From Apibacter mensalis (GTDB taxonomy: Bacteria > Bacteroidota > Bacteroidia > Flavobacteriales > Weeksellaceae), in the NCBI RefSeq assembly GCF_001418685.1, contig NZ_LIVM01000004.1, forward strand, positions 62,001 to 126,000: a DNA stretch of 64,000 nt. Reading direction: 5' to 3'. Position 1 is the stretch's first letter; each line of letters begins with the position of its first letter. The notes below the pieces were generated by a model, which was not told the DNA's origin, did no database searches, and was given only the letters and a program-made list of their open reading frames with translations. Shown piece by piece: positions 44,110-53,748 of this stretch. The position numbers and the translations under genes are program-made.

Positions 44110-44193
44110 ACGTAATTATTTCTTTATGTATTATAAAATGATTAAATTCAATAAATCTGTTGAAGACCGATATAAGGATTGCCAAATACCTAT

Positions 44194-45204
44194 CTATGGA
44201 TTATAAAACAGATATTCACCTCTTACAGAAAGTTTTGAAGGAAAATTATTAGTATATAAACTTCCGGTACCCAAACCTTGTGGTATATCCTTGTGGAATA
44301 AAGCGGTCCATTGAGCTATGGCATTTAATCCTATATTGGACTCCAAGGCAGAAGTAATCCACCAGTCAATATTTTTAGCTTCAGCAATTTCAATCCATTC
44401 TTCAGATCCTTTCCATCCACCTATTAAAGAAGGTTTTAAAATAATATATTGAGGATTAATTAATTCTAAAGTTTTTTCTTTTTGATCTTTAAAAAATTTA
44501 CCTATCAATTCTTCATCCAAAGCAATGGGAGTAGGGGTGTATTTGCATAAATCAGCCATTAGATTTTCGTTTCCGGCTTTAATAGGCTGTTCAATAGAAT
44601 GAATTTGAAGTTTGGCGAGCCGGTCTAATACCTTTTTAGCTTCCTCATAAGTAAATCCCCCATTAGCATCCACTCTTAGTTCCAGTTGAGAAGCGGAAAA
44701 TTCTTTACGTAAATTTTTCAATATTTTATGTTCTTCTTCCCAGTTAACACCTATTTTAAGCTTGATGCAACTATAATTTTGTTCGAGTTTCTGTTGGATC
44801 TGTTCACGCATGAAGTCCCAATTTCCCATCCAAATTAATCCGTTAATTTTAATACCTTGTTTTCCTTCGGTAAATTTTGAAGAAAAAAACAATCCGTTTT
44901 TTTTTCTTTCAATTTGAGCAAATATCTGCTCAATACCGAATTGTATAGAAGGGAATTCTTGACAATTTTTAATCAAAATTTCCTTTCCTTCATTTATATG
45001 ATCACATACCCATTGAAGTTTAGGCTCATATTCCATTTCGCAATCAGCGCTTAAACCTCTAAAAAAACTACATTCTCCTATATATTCTGAATGGGTATCT
45101 TGAACTTTTAAAAGATAAGTAAGCTTTGAATTTAATGTTCCGCGTGAGGTACCGGCCGGACGTTTAAATAGTAATTCGTAAGAGGTAAAACTTGCATGCA
45201 TCAT
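44194..45204 (-). CDS. menC: o-Succinylbenzoate synthase
   Basis: An enolase-superfamily dehydratase of 336 residues forming o-succinylbenzoate in menaquinone synthesis. Features are LLFKRPAGTSRGTL (N-terminal capping domain), CIKLKIGVNWEEE with the catalytic Lys, LRVDANGGFTYEEA (metal-binding Asp), HSIEQPIKAG (Glu), PIALDEELIG (Asp) and ILKPSLIGGW (second Lys). The gap to menE is 84 bases on the same strand. ATG-ATG at the start leaves one residue of uncertainty. Confidence 0.9.
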   Translation of the reverse strand: MMHASFTSYELLFKRPAGTSRGTLNSKLTYLLKVQDTHSEYIGECSFFRGLSADCEMEYEPKLQWVCDHINEGKEILIKNCQEFPSIQFGIEQIFAQIERKKNGLFFSSKFTEGKQGIKINGLIWMGNWDFMREQIQQKLEQNYSCIKLKIGVNWEEEHKILKNLRKEFSASQLELRVDANGGFTYEEAKKVLDRLAKLQIHSIEQPIKAGNENLMADLCKYTPTPIALDEELIGKFFKDQKEKTLELINPQYIILKPSLIGGWKGSEEWIEIAEAKNIDWWITSALESNIGLNAIAQWTALFHKDIPQGLGTGSLYTNNFPSKLSVRGEYLFYNP

Positions 45205-45302
45205 ATAAAAAAATAATTATAATTAATAAGAGATTTATCTTAACTTGAACATAAATTAAAAACTTTATCAAATTTTTTATTAACGCTAAAATTACGAATA
45301 AT

Positions 45303-46431
45303 ATGAAGAAAATTTTATTATTTTGGATTGTACTAAGTACTTGTTTTTTATTCTCAGCAAATTGAGATATAAAAAATAAAAATTAAGTCTATTCTATTAC
45401 ATTATTACGCAGGCGCATACGGTACGGGATATGATTTAAAAACACTTCTGAAAGAAATCGTTAAACAGAATCATATTCTAATTGGATATAGAGGATTGTG
45501 AAATTTGTGTAAAACCACGACTGCTTTCGGAGATCGATGGTATGAAAACGACGATACTGTTTTAGATATAAATTCTGAGGTGTCTAATGAAGCCGATCCT
45601 TACAAATTCCAGTTTGGTGAAGATCCATAGGATAATTATAATAAAGAAGGAGATTGTTATAACAGAGAGAATCTTATACCGCAATCTATTTCTAAAAAAA
45701 AGATCCTATGATATCAAATGCCTTTCATATTTGGTCTAAGGATGATAAAGTAAATGCAATGAGAAGGGATTATCCATTTGGAAAAGTAGGAAACTATAAA
45801 CGAGTATCAAAAAATGGATCAAAAAATAGGAGACAATGCTAATTCAGGTTATTCTAAGGAATATATAGTGTGTAGCTTTTGAAACCATAGACGAGTTTAA
45901 GGGAGATATAGCTCAAGCATTTTTTTATTTTGCGACCTGCTATGAAGACGAAATCAGCTCCCGGAGTTTTTATATGTTTAATAAATCCAAAAATCAAGTA
46001 TTTACCGACACTTTTAGAAATATATTGTAGACTTGACATAAGATGGATCCTGTCAGCAATAGGAACATAACCATGAATGAAGTTATCTTTGGTAAACAAA
46101 AAAAATCGCAATTTTTATATTGATTGTCCTGAATAGGTAGGAATGGTATGGGGCGACAATTTAGATGTTGAAAACTTAGAATATCAACCCGGAGACTTTT
46201 TGGAAATTTATTTTACTCTTTACATGGAAACCGGATATATTAGGTCTAACGATACTCAATCCAAAGTAAAAAAAAGTGCTGGTATTTTCTTTAAACAGAA
46301 CTTTATTACAAACAATTGATAACCTACATACTAACAATTTTTAGACAATTTATATTCAAAAATCCGGTAGCCATATAATGAAAGTTATGGGAGATGATTT
46401 TAGAGTTAACATAAAGGTAATTATTAAATAA
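45303..46431 (+). pseudogene. Decayed secreted endonuclease I gene
   Basis: The region begins with ATG and a signal peptide (KKILLFWIVLSTCFLFSAN) that ends at a TGA. Reading on across frames gives pieces of the EndA/NucM endonuclease I family: YYAGAYGTGYDLKTLLKEIV, FGDRWYENDDTVLDINSE, EGDCYNRENLIPQSIS, NAMRRDYPFGKVGNYK, IDEFKGDIAQAFFYFATCYE, and HKMDPVSN. Internal TGA and TAG stops and several frame changes break it, and the catalytic NREH is now NREN. The end (MKVMGDDFRVNIKVIIK, stop at 46429-46431) looks like a type IX secretion sorting tail. The intact enzyme would have been an extracellular DNase. Confidence 0.85.
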
Positions 46432-46450
46432 AAATATTATAAAAATTATT

Positions 46451-46485
46451 AAAAAAAGGGGTAAAATGTTTTCCCCCTTTTTTTT
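46451..46485. terminator. Bidirectional terminator between endonuclease remnant and lutC
   Basis: A7-GGGG pairs with CCCC-T8 with a further AAAA/TTTT extension (46451-46485, one mismatch at the T/C position), so both strands end in a T-run. It serves the endonuclease remnant and lutC, whose stop is at 46513. Confidence 0.8.
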
Positions 46486-46512
46486 AGTTCTAAAGAATAT
46501 TTATAGAACATT

Positions 46513-47100
46513 TTACATAAAAAATACCGATAGACTTCTAGCTCCTTGCGCTCCCCGAACCATAACGGCTCCTATGTCAGCAGTCGCAGAAGGTCCTAAC
46601 ATAAAGCATCCGTAATTATTTTCACGAAGATTTATTCTTGCATAAGCCTCATACATGTCTCGAACTATTTCCTGTGGCTTTAATAAAATAATTAAATGCT
46701 GTGAAAGAAATCCTAAAGAGGTAATTATCATATCTTTTTCAGTCAACCATACCATTCCATTTTCGGAAACACCAAATTGTGCCCGAATGATACCAACATC
46801 CACATCATCCAATTGATGAGGATCCGTTATTTCAGATAAATCTTTGTTTCCCGAAAACTCAACAGCAGACGAGCAAATTACTTTTGCTTGTGGATGCAAT
46901 TCTTTAATTTTGTTTTTCCCTTCCTCAATAGAATTAATAGTGAAGCAAGTACCGGCATTCAAAATCAAATTATCCTTAAATTCTTCAACTATATCTTTGT
47001 TACTTTTTGGAAATGAGGGAATTTCAGGATAAGGATATATTTTCCCTTGTGGCTTATTTTTACGAATAGCCTCTAATATATGTTCTTTAGTACTTATCAT
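46513..47100 (-). CDS. lutC: Lactate utilization protein LutC (LUD domain)
   Basis: A 195-residue LUD-domain protein, the third component of the LutABC complex that oxidises L-lactate to pyruvate. GIIRAQFGVSENGMVWL and CFMLGPSATADIGAVMVRGAQGARSL are typical LUD segments. The start overlaps the 3' end of lutB by 14 bases, indicating tight coupling. Unlike LutB it carries no cysteine clusters. Confidence 0.9.
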   Translation of the reverse strand: MISTKEHILEAIRKNKPQGKIYPYPEIPSFPKSNKDIVEEFKDNLILNAGTCFTINSIEEGKNKIKELHPQAKVICSSAVEFSGNKDLSEITDPHQLDDVDVGIIRAQFGVSENGMVWLTEKDMIITSLGFLSQHLIILLKPQEIVRDMYEAYARINLRENNYGCFMLGPSATADIGAVMVRGAQGARSLSVFFM

Positions 47101-48484
47101 TTTTTTCTTTTCTGTTTTTAATATACCAATCTCTGAACGTATTTTTAGCCATAGAAAACATTTTACGTTCTTGAGTCCAAGGATTTAAACTACTGTATAT
47201 AAGAAAATCAGGAACCATAGGTAAGGCCTTTTCTGCAACAGTCTCCATAGTTCTGAATAAATGAGGGTGCCCGAAAACAGTTCCGGCCGCTTCAAGTGCA
47301 TATTTTCGGTTTGATGGCATATATCCCTTATCGACAACCAATTGTCTCCATTTATAAATTTGATCTGAAATGTCAATTTTTACCGGACAAACATCAGAAC
47401 ACGAGCCACATAAAGTGGAATGATACGGAAGCTCTTTATATTTTTCAAGGTCAAAAGTCGGACTTAAAATAATTCCGATAGGTCCCGAATAAGTTGATTC
47501 ATAAGATAAGCCACCGCTTCTTCTGTAAACAGGACAGGTATTCATACATGCTCCGCAACGTATACATTTAAGAGAGGTCCAAAAATCTTCCATGCCTAAG
47601 CGGTCCGATCTTCCATTATCGGTAATAATAATATGTAATTCTCCATTTTTTCGAGGTCCTGTAAAGTGTGAGGTATATTGCGTTGCAGGAGTACCCAGTG
47701 CGCTTCTGGATAACAGGCGTATAAAAATTCCCAGATCTTCAACTTTGGGAATTATTTTTTCTATACCTATACTTGCAATATGGAGTGGAGGTACTGATGC
47801 TCCTATATCAGCATTTCCTTCATTGGTGCAGACTACAAAAGTGCCGGTTTCAGCTATTGCGAAATTGGCACCGGTCATACCTGCTCCCGCTCGTAAAAAT
47901 TTAGGTCTGGCGTTGTTTCTCATGGCTTCGTTCAAAGAATGTGCATCGGTATCATTGGGATCGGTTCCGATTGTTTTAGCAAAGAGTTGGGCTATATCCT
48001 CCGTAGTTTTTTCTATGGCGGGCATCACAATATGAGCCGGGGGTTGGTGAGATAATTGCTGAATTCTTTCACCCAAATCAGATTCGGTAACTACAATTCC
48101 TTTGGATTCTAAAAAGCTTGACATTTCACACTCTTCTTGAAGCATTGATTTGCTTTTTATAATTTCGGTTACTTTTCTTTCTTGTAAAATATTATAAACG
48201 ATTTCATTATGTTCCTGTGCATCCCTTGCCCAGTGAACGACAGCGCCTTTTTTGGAGGCATTTTCAGCAAATCTATTTACATATTCATCCAGATGAGATA
48301 AGGTATGTTCCTTTATTTTAGATGCTAATTCTTTGAGTTCTTCCCATTCAGGTATGGATTGGGCAATTCGATCTCTTTTTAACCGGGCATTCCACAGGTT
48401 TTCATCATGTTTCTTTTCGTGTATACTATCTTGATTTATAAAATCTGCTGAATTTTTTTCAATGTTGACAATTTTCTTTTTCAT
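47087..48484 (-). CDS. lutB: Lactate utilization iron-sulfur protein LutB
   Basis: A 465-residue protein: an N-terminal LUD-like domain (LAIAETGTFVVC-type segment seen as NFAIAETGTFVVCTNEGN), then two [4Fe-4S] ferredoxin motifs CIRCGACMNTCPVYRRSGG and LCGSCSDVCPVKID, and a C-terminal helical tail. ATG 48484 is preferred to the TTG at 48490. It passes electrons from lactate oxidation toward the quinone pool. Gaps of 9 bases from lutA and an overlap with lutC show one operon. Confidence 0.93.
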   Translation of the reverse strand: MKKKIVNIEKNSADFINQDSIHEKKHDENLWNARLKRDRIAQSIPEWEELKELASKIKEHTLSHLDEYVNRFAENASKKGAVVHWARDAQEHNEIVYNILQERKVTEIIKSKSMLQEECEMSSFLESKGIVVTESDLGERIQQLSHQPPAHIVMPAIEKTTEDIAQLFAKTIGTDPNDTDAHSLNEAMRNNARPKFLRAGAGMTGANFAIAETGTFVVCTNEGNADIGASVPPLHIASIGIEKIIPKVEDLGIFIRLLSRSALGTPATQYTSHFTGPRKNGELHIIITDNGRSDRLGMEDFWTSLKCIRCGACMNTCPVYRRSGGLSYESTYSGPIGIILSPTFDLEKYKELPYHSTLCGSCSDVCPVKIDISDQIYKWRQLVVDKGYMPSNRKYALEAAGTVFGHPHLFRTMETVAEKALPMVPDFLIYSSLNPWTQERKMFSMAKNTFRDWYIKNRKEKNDKY

Positions 48485-48493
48485 TTTCAAAGT

Positions 48494-49240
48494 TTAAAAT
48501 GGACCTCCGTTAAGAACTTGAGCTATATGCAGAAATGGTAAATGAGTAATACCATTTTTTAGAGCTATCCCTTTTTGATGCATTAAGCAAGACATATCGG
48601 GAGAAACTACATATTCCGCTCCACTGGTTATATAATCTGAAATTTTGTCTTTACCCATTTTTCCACTTACTACTTCATCAGTCACACAAAAGGTTCCTCC
48701 AAAACCACAACATTCGTCCGGCCGACTCATTTCAGCTAGTTCCAATCCCTCTATCATTTTCAATAGATTAGCGGATTTATTATAAGGTATTCCTATAATT
48801 TCCGAAGGTTTAGCAATGCCCAACCCTCTAATGGAGCTGCAACTATTGTGTAAAGCTATTTTATGATTAAATTGAACACCGGGAAAACTTTTAACCTTTA
48901 TTATGTCGTGTAAAAATTCTACCAATTCATAGGTGTTTTTTCTAACTTGCTTTACTTCATAGGTTTGCTCCAAATTATCAAAATGTAATCGGACCTGTTT
49001 TACACAACTTCCGGCAGGACCAACGATATACTCATATTCTTTAAAATTTTGAATGAAGAGTTTTTGTGCCGCTTCTGCACTTTTAAAATCGCCTTCGTTG
49101 GACATGGGTTGACCGCAACAGGTTTGTTCCATGGGATATTCTACATCCAAGCCCAATTTTTCCAATAATTCCAAAGTTGCTATACCTACTTCCGGATAAA
49201 TGGCATCGATATAGCATGGAATAAATAAACCAATTTTCAT
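48494..49240 (-). CDS. lutA: Lactate utilization protein LutA
   Basis: A 248-residue protein made of two CCG cysteine-rich domains: EQTCCGQPMSNEG and PDECCGFGGTFCV, each with an upstream Cys (FIPCYID and LHNSCSS). Such domains bind [4Fe-4S] clusters, as in glycolate oxidase GlcF and heterodisulfide reductase subunits. It is the first gene of lutABC. The organism could use lactate as electron donor, and the electrons could reduce menaquinone. No clear -7 box is visible before the ATG. Confidence 0.92.
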   Translation of the reverse strand: MKIGLFIPCYIDAIYPEVGIATLELLEKLGLDVEYPMEQTCCGQPMSNEGDFKSAEAAQKLFIQNFKEYEYIVGPAGSCVKQVRLHFDNLEQTYEVKQVRKNTYELVEFLHDIIKVKSFPGVQFNHKIALHNSCSSIRGLGIAKPSEIIGIPYNKSANLLKMIEGLELAEMSRPDECCGFGGTFCVTDEVVSGKMGKDKISDYITSGAEYVVSPDMSCLMHQKGIALKNGITHLPFLHIAQVLNGGPF

Positions 49241-49384
49241 AATAGATTTTTATATTTATAGATAATTTCATTATTTATAATCATTCTAAAGTATATAATT
49301 GTATGAATTTATATTATTTTTATATTTTATTGCGATAGCAAAGATTGTGCTTAATAAGAGGTTTTTGTCAAATTTTTTTTCAGC

Positions 49385-49392
49385 TATCTTTG
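49385..49392 (+). promoter_or_regulatory. -7 box TATCTTTG for tilS
   Basis: Exact TAnnTTTG match 45 bases before the tilS ATG; TTTG lies at 49364-49367, 17 bases upstream. Confidence 0.6.
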
Positions 49393-49437
49393 TTAAAAAT
49401 TAAAATTCTGATATTTACTAATTTGTTCGGATAAAAT

Positions 49438-50727
49438 ATGAAGTTAACGGATTCATTGAATAATTTTACTATAGAAAAAAAATATTTACTGGCAGTGAGC
49501 GGAGGGGTAGATAGTATGGTATTGTTGCATTTATTAAATAATTCTCCTTACCGCTTTAGTGTGGTTCATTGTAATTTCCAGCTTCGAGGAGAAGATTCAA
49601 ATTTAGATGAGAAGATGGTGAGTAAGTATTGTAATGATCATGAAATTGAACTTTTCGTAAAATCATTCGACACTTTACAAATTAAGAAAAATCGAGAATC
49701 AATTGAAATGGTTGCCAGAAATTTAAGGTATAGCTATTTTCGGGAACTGATAAAGGGATATCATTTTGATTATCTCATTACAGCGCACCATCTGAATGAC
49801 AATGTAGAAACTTTTTTCATTAATTTGTTAAGAGGTTCAGGAATTAAGGGGCTATCCGGGATGCAAATGGACACCAATTGTATTTTAAGACCATTATTAC
49901 CTTTTACAAGAAAAGAAATTATAAAATTTGCTCGAGAGAATGCAATATCTTGGAGAGAAGATGCTTCTAACCATACCCTTGAATATTTGCGAAATAAAAT
50001 ACGACATAAGATTATTCCCGAACTTATAGATATATCTCCCGACTTTCTACATCAAGTAGAAAAAAGTATGAGTATTTTACATGAAACTCAAACTTTTTTG
50101 GAATCCAAGGTTAACGAGCTACAAATAAAAGCTGAAGTGTTTGTTGAGGAAGGAATAAAGGCTTATTCATTAGAGAAGCTTCTACAAGCTGATTTTATTT
50201 TGTCATATCACCTACTTTCCGGTTATGGATTTACTAACAAAAAGGATTGTATAAATATTCTTACTGCCAAGACAGGTAGAATTTTTGAATCTCAAGGGTA
50301 TAAAGCTTGGGTAGATAGGGGAAAATTATTGGTAACAAATAGAAAAAATTCAAAGATTTCTAATATCAATCTTTTAATTCATTCTGTTCCTTTTGTATTA
50401 AAGCAACCGTTTGAATTTACCTGTTATGTGGTTGAGGGTGATAAACCTATGGATGGTGAAAGTGTTGATTTTGAAAAGATAGAATTTCCGTTAATTTTAA
50501 GAAACTGGAAGGAAGGTGATTTTTTTTATCCTATTAACGGGCTAGGAAAAAAGAAAGTAAGTAAATATTTAAAAGATCATAAAGTATCAAATTATCAAAA
50601 GGAGAAAGTACTTGTTTTATGTAATAATTCGGGAGAGATTATTTGGTTAATAGGGTTTCGTTTAGATGATCGGTTTAAAATTTCAAATTCCACTCAGAAA
50701 TTTTTATATTTAAATTACAAAGCATAA
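49438..50727 (+). CDS. tilS: tRNA(Ile)-lysidine synthase
   Basis: An essential ATP pyrophosphatase of 429 residues that attaches lysine to C34 of the AUA-reading tRNA-Ile. The PP-loop is LLAVSGGVDSMVLLHLL; VVHCNFQLRGEDS, ITAHHLNDNVETFFINLLRG (catalytic and binding loop), and SWREDASNHTLEYLRNKIRH follow. The C-terminal TilS domain closes with LRNWKEGDFFYPINGLGKKK. Length and domains are normal. Confidence 0.95.
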   Translation: MKLTDSLNNFTIEKKYLLAVSGGVDSMVLLHLLNNSPYRFSVVHCNFQLRGEDSNLDEKMVSKYCNDHEIELFVKSFDTLQIKKNRESIEMVARNLRYSYFRELIKGYHFDYLITAHHLNDNVETFFINLLRGSGIKGLSGMQMDTNCILRPLLPFTRKEIIKFARENAISWREDASNHTLEYLRNKIRHKIIPELIDISPDFLHQVEKSMSILHETQTFLESKVNELQIKAEVFVEEGIKAYSLEKLLQADFILSYHLLSGYGFTNKKDCINILTAKTGRIFESQGYKAWVDRGKLLVTNRKNSKISNINLLIHSVPFVLKQPFEFTCYVVEGDKPMDGESVDFEKIEFPLILRNWKEGDFFYPINGLGKKKVSKYLKDHKVSNYQKEKVLVLCNNSGEIIWLIGFRLDDRFKISNSTQKFLYLNYKA

Positions 50728-50784
50728 TTTGTTTAAATACTAATTACCCAAGTAAATATTTTCTTATTTTGATGGAGTAGGTAT

Positions 50785-50792
50785 TATGTTTG
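50785..50792 (+). promoter_or_regulatory. -7 box TATGTTTG
   Basis: Exact TAnnTTTG match 31 bases before the ATG of the YihY-family gene, within the 96-base gap after tilS. Confidence 0.5.
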
Positions 50793-50823
50793 TATCTCTT
50801 ACAATAAAATTAAGAAGTATTTT

Positions 50824-52140
50824 ATGTATTCTAAGATAAATAAAAAAATTAAAAGTGTAATACATTTTTTAACCTATGATATATGGAGGGTTAACGGAAG
50901 CGATGGCCCTCATGTAAAAATTAATTTTATAAATATAACTAAAACCTTTTTACTGACTTTTAGAAATATTAATGGATCGCAGATTAATACACGTGCAGCA
51001 GCTTTAACATATGATTCTCTTTTATCTATTGTTCCTTTATTAGCAGTATTATTTGCAATTGCCCGTGGATTTGGTTTTCAAAACTTAGTGGAAACTCAGC
51101 TATTTCAATATTTCACCGGGCAAGAAGTAGCTCTTTCCAAGGCTATGCAATTTATAGACGGATCCATTGACTATGCCCATGGGGGGATGTTTTTAGGATT
51201 AGGAATTATAATCCTATTTTATACAGTAATAACTTTATTAACGAATATTGAAGATAATTTTAATATCATATGGAGAATAAAAAAAGGCAGGAAATTTTCT
51301 CAACAATTTACTGATTATTTAGCTTTAATTCTTATTGCCCCTTTATTTTTGATTTGTAATGCCGGATTATCTATTTTTTTAAATTCAACCACCAATATCC
51401 ATATTATCGGTACGGTAATTAGCCCGATAGTAAGATTGATATCCTATGTTATTATTATCTTGCTTTTTACATTTTTTTATATATACATTCCCAATACTAA
51501 AGTCAAACTCAGTGCTGCATTGTTAGGAGGTATAGTTAGTGGGAGTTGTTTTCAAATATTTCAAATACTGTACATTTCAGGACAATTTTGGATTACGAAA
51601 TATAATGCTATATACGGAAGTTTTGCAGCATTACCCTTGTTGATGCTATGGCTTCAATTAAGCTGGTTTATTTGCCTATTTGGTGCTCAATTATCATTTT
51701 CCTATCAAAATGTAAATAAGTTTAGCTTTGAAAAAGAGATTACCAATATAAGCAGGAGGTATAAAGATTTTATACTTTTAATGATTACTACACTCATTGT
51801 TAAACGATTTGAAACCGGTAAAAAGCCATATACGGCCGATGAATTGTCTGAAACTTATAAAATACCCACTCGGTTAACTAATGATTCCTTATACTATTTG
51901 TTACAAGTAGGACTAATCGTAGAGACCTTAACGGAAAATGATATGATAGTTGCATATATACCCGGAATCGATATAAATCATATTACCATTACCTATTTTT
52001 TCAACAAGTTGGATCAATACGGTTCTGAAAATTTTAAGATAAATATAGAAGGAGATATAAAAAATATTTGGGAAAAAACATTAGAAATAAGGAATATGAT
52101 TTATGATCATGAAAGCGGAGTCTTACTTAAAGATATTTAA
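50824..52140 (+). CDS. YihY/virulence factor BrkB family membrane protein
   Basis: A 438-residue protein with six membrane segments of the YihY/BrkB family (once mislabelled RNase BN). RAAALTYDSLLSIVPLLAVL is the family opening, followed by the paired central helices and YNAIYGSFAALPLLMLWLQL with SWFICLFGAQLSF. The C-terminal cytoplasmic part (about 300-438) resembles a winged helix (YTADELSETYKIPTRLTND). The function of the family is not settled; transport roles have been proposed. Confidence 0.87.
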   Translation: MYSKINKKIKSVIHFLTYDIWRVNGSDGPHVKINFINITKTFLLTFRNINGSQINTRAAALTYDSLLSIVPLLAVLFAIARGFGFQNLVETQLFQYFTGQEVALSKAMQFIDGSIDYAHGGMFLGLGIIILFYTVITLLTNIEDNFNIIWRIKKGRKFSQQFTDYLALILIAPLFLICNAGLSIFLNSTTNIHIIGTVISPIVRLISYVIIILLFTFFYIYIPNTKVKLSAALLGGIVSGSCFQIFQILYISGQFWITKYNAIYGSFAALPLLMLWLQLSWFICLFGAQLSFSYQNVNKFSFEKEITNISRRYKDFILLMITTLIVKRFETGKKPYTADELSETYKIPTRLTNDSLYYLLQVGLIVETLTENDMIVAYIPGIDINHITITYFFNKLDQYGSENFKINIEGDIKNIWEKTLEIRNMIYDHESGVLLKDI

Positions 52141-52286
52141 GAATTGCTTATTTTAAAATTTTTTGGCAATACCCCTAAATATTTATAATTAAAATTATTT
52201 CGAGAAAAAACAACCAGCTAATAGTATATAAAGTTGTAACCTCTAATTTGATTTTAGGCATAATTCCGTCCTCGATTCAAAAATTA

Positions 52287-53696
52287 TTATTCTTGATAAG
52301 CTCCTAATGCAGGATCACTAGTTCTCGAAATTCCATTAATATCTTCCGGAATCGCCTTTGCATAGTTTACATTCCCTTTACCATAAGCTGGAGAGCCTAA
52401 ATTAAGACTAAGTAAGCAATCAGAATATCCTGTTTTATAAAGTAGAGGATCTTCATTAAGAATCGTATTTATGAAATTGTCATCCGTTTCTATATTTATA
52501 CCATTGGAAGTATTTTTAATCAGATTAGTATCAAAAGTATAAATAAAAGGAGCATGTACATTTTTATCTAAATATAAGCTATTATAATTTCTTACCCAGA
52601 AAATACAATTTTTAAAGGAAGCTTTCAGTTTATTATATTTAATTTCACCGGATTTTTGATAAGAGTTGGATAAGTAAACAGAATATCCGGCACCAGCATT
52701 TAAATACCAATAGTTAGCGAGAGTGCAATGGATAAAATCGTAATTTCCTCCATATTCTACTATAAGATCAGAAGTACCACAATTATTTATCGCAAGATTT
52801 TTTCCTTCAACATTTCCTCCAACAGAATGTATTCCTCCGTACAAAAAATTATAAATCTTTGAATTGGCAATTGTCAAGTGAGCATTTTCTTCTAAATAGA
52901 AGGCGTTATTTCCCCCTTTTATTAACAAATGATTAATTTTTCCCGATGAATTATTAGCCAGATAAATTTGATTCCAATTACCGGGGAGTGAATCATATTT
53001 TGTTTCGTGTCGATCTCCTCGAATTAATACTTCATGATTCAAGGAACCATCTATATTAAGTTGGCTGCCTGAATCAATAATTATATTTGCATTTTTATGA
53101 AGGTATATTTTAGTTCCTTCCGAAACAGACAACTTGGCACCATTTGTAATTTTCAAGTTTCCATATATAACCTTGGATTTTGAATTGTTCCAAACTAAAT
53201 CGCTTGTTATTTCCTTAGTTCCTGATTTAGAAAAGTAAAATTCCGCATCTTCTACCAAAGAAAGTAATTTAACTTTTTGTGTGTTACCTACTGTTATAAA
53301 CAGTAAGTCCTCATCTGCTAATGCTTCGGAAGTACTAACGGTTTGAGGTGCTATTTCAATAAAAATGTATAAGCTATCCTTGGCTCGTAAGGGGATATTT
53401 TGAAAACTATTTAGATTTGAAGAATTTCCAGGATTTCCGTCAACATTAATTTTAAATTGCGAACTCGAACCTTTTTCGAGATAAATCCTAGGAATTACGA
53501 CATCATCGTTTTGTTGATTATAGACTTTAAGCACGTATGTTTCTGATCGAACAGTTGAAAATACTGTGTCTAGCATGACCGTATCCTTTGAAAATCTAAG
53601 CGGTTTAGAAGCAGACTCATAATTATAATCATCTCTGCATGAAAAAAATGTAAGTATTAAAAAAGACAAGAATAATATAAAAGATAATTTTTTCAT
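52287..53696 (-). CDS. Lipoprotein with right-handed beta-helix region
   Basis: A 469-residue surface or periplasmic lipoprotein: signal ending TFFSC (Cys20), a beta-sandwich-like N-terminal domain (to about 150), then repeated short strands with Asn ladders (KITNGAKLSVSEGTKIYLHK, ANIIIDSGSQLNIDGSL, INHLLIKGGNNAFYLEENAH) typical of a parallel beta-helix. The C-terminus ends DINGISRTSDPALGAYQE, a common closing segment of such proteins. Polysaccharide binding or cleavage is possible but no catalytic residues are evident. It is downstream of, and probably cotranscribed with, a beta-barrel gene. Confidence 0.78.
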   Translation of the reverse strand: MKKLSFILFLSFLILTFFSCRDDYNYESASKPLRFSKDTVMLDTVFSTVRSETYVLKVYNQQNDDVVIPRIYLEKGSSSQFKINVDGNPGNSSNLNSFQNIPLRAKDSLYIFIEIAPQTVSTSEALADEDLLFITVGNTQKVKLLSLVEDAEFYFSKSGTKEITSDLVWNNSKSKVIYGNLKITNGAKLSVSEGTKIYLHKNANIIIDSGSQLNIDGSLNHEVLIRGDRHETKYDSLPGNWNQIYLANNSSGKINHLLIKGGNNAFYLEENAHLTIANSKIYNFLYGGIHSVGGNVEGKNLAINNCGTSDLIVEYGGNYDFIHCTLANYWYLNAGAGYSVYLSNSYQKSGEIKYNKLKASFKNCIFWVRNYNSLYLDKNVHAPFIYTFDTNLIKNTSNGINIETDDNFINTILNEDPLLYKTGYSDCLLSLNLGSPAYGKGNVNYAKAIPEDINGISRTSDPALGAYQE

Positions 53697-53748
53697 ATCA
53701 ATTTTATAATGAGGATATAAGTAAAAATAAGAGAGAAGGATTCAAACT

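Noticed and set aside
45854-46111. 85-codon minus-strand frame in the endonuclease remnant
   Set aside because: The plus strand of the same bases encodes endonuclease I segments (IDEFKGDIAQ, HKMDPVSN), so this is a shadow.
47592-48035. 147-codon plus-strand frame inside lutB
   Set aside because: Antisense shadow of a well-supported iron-sulfur protein gene.
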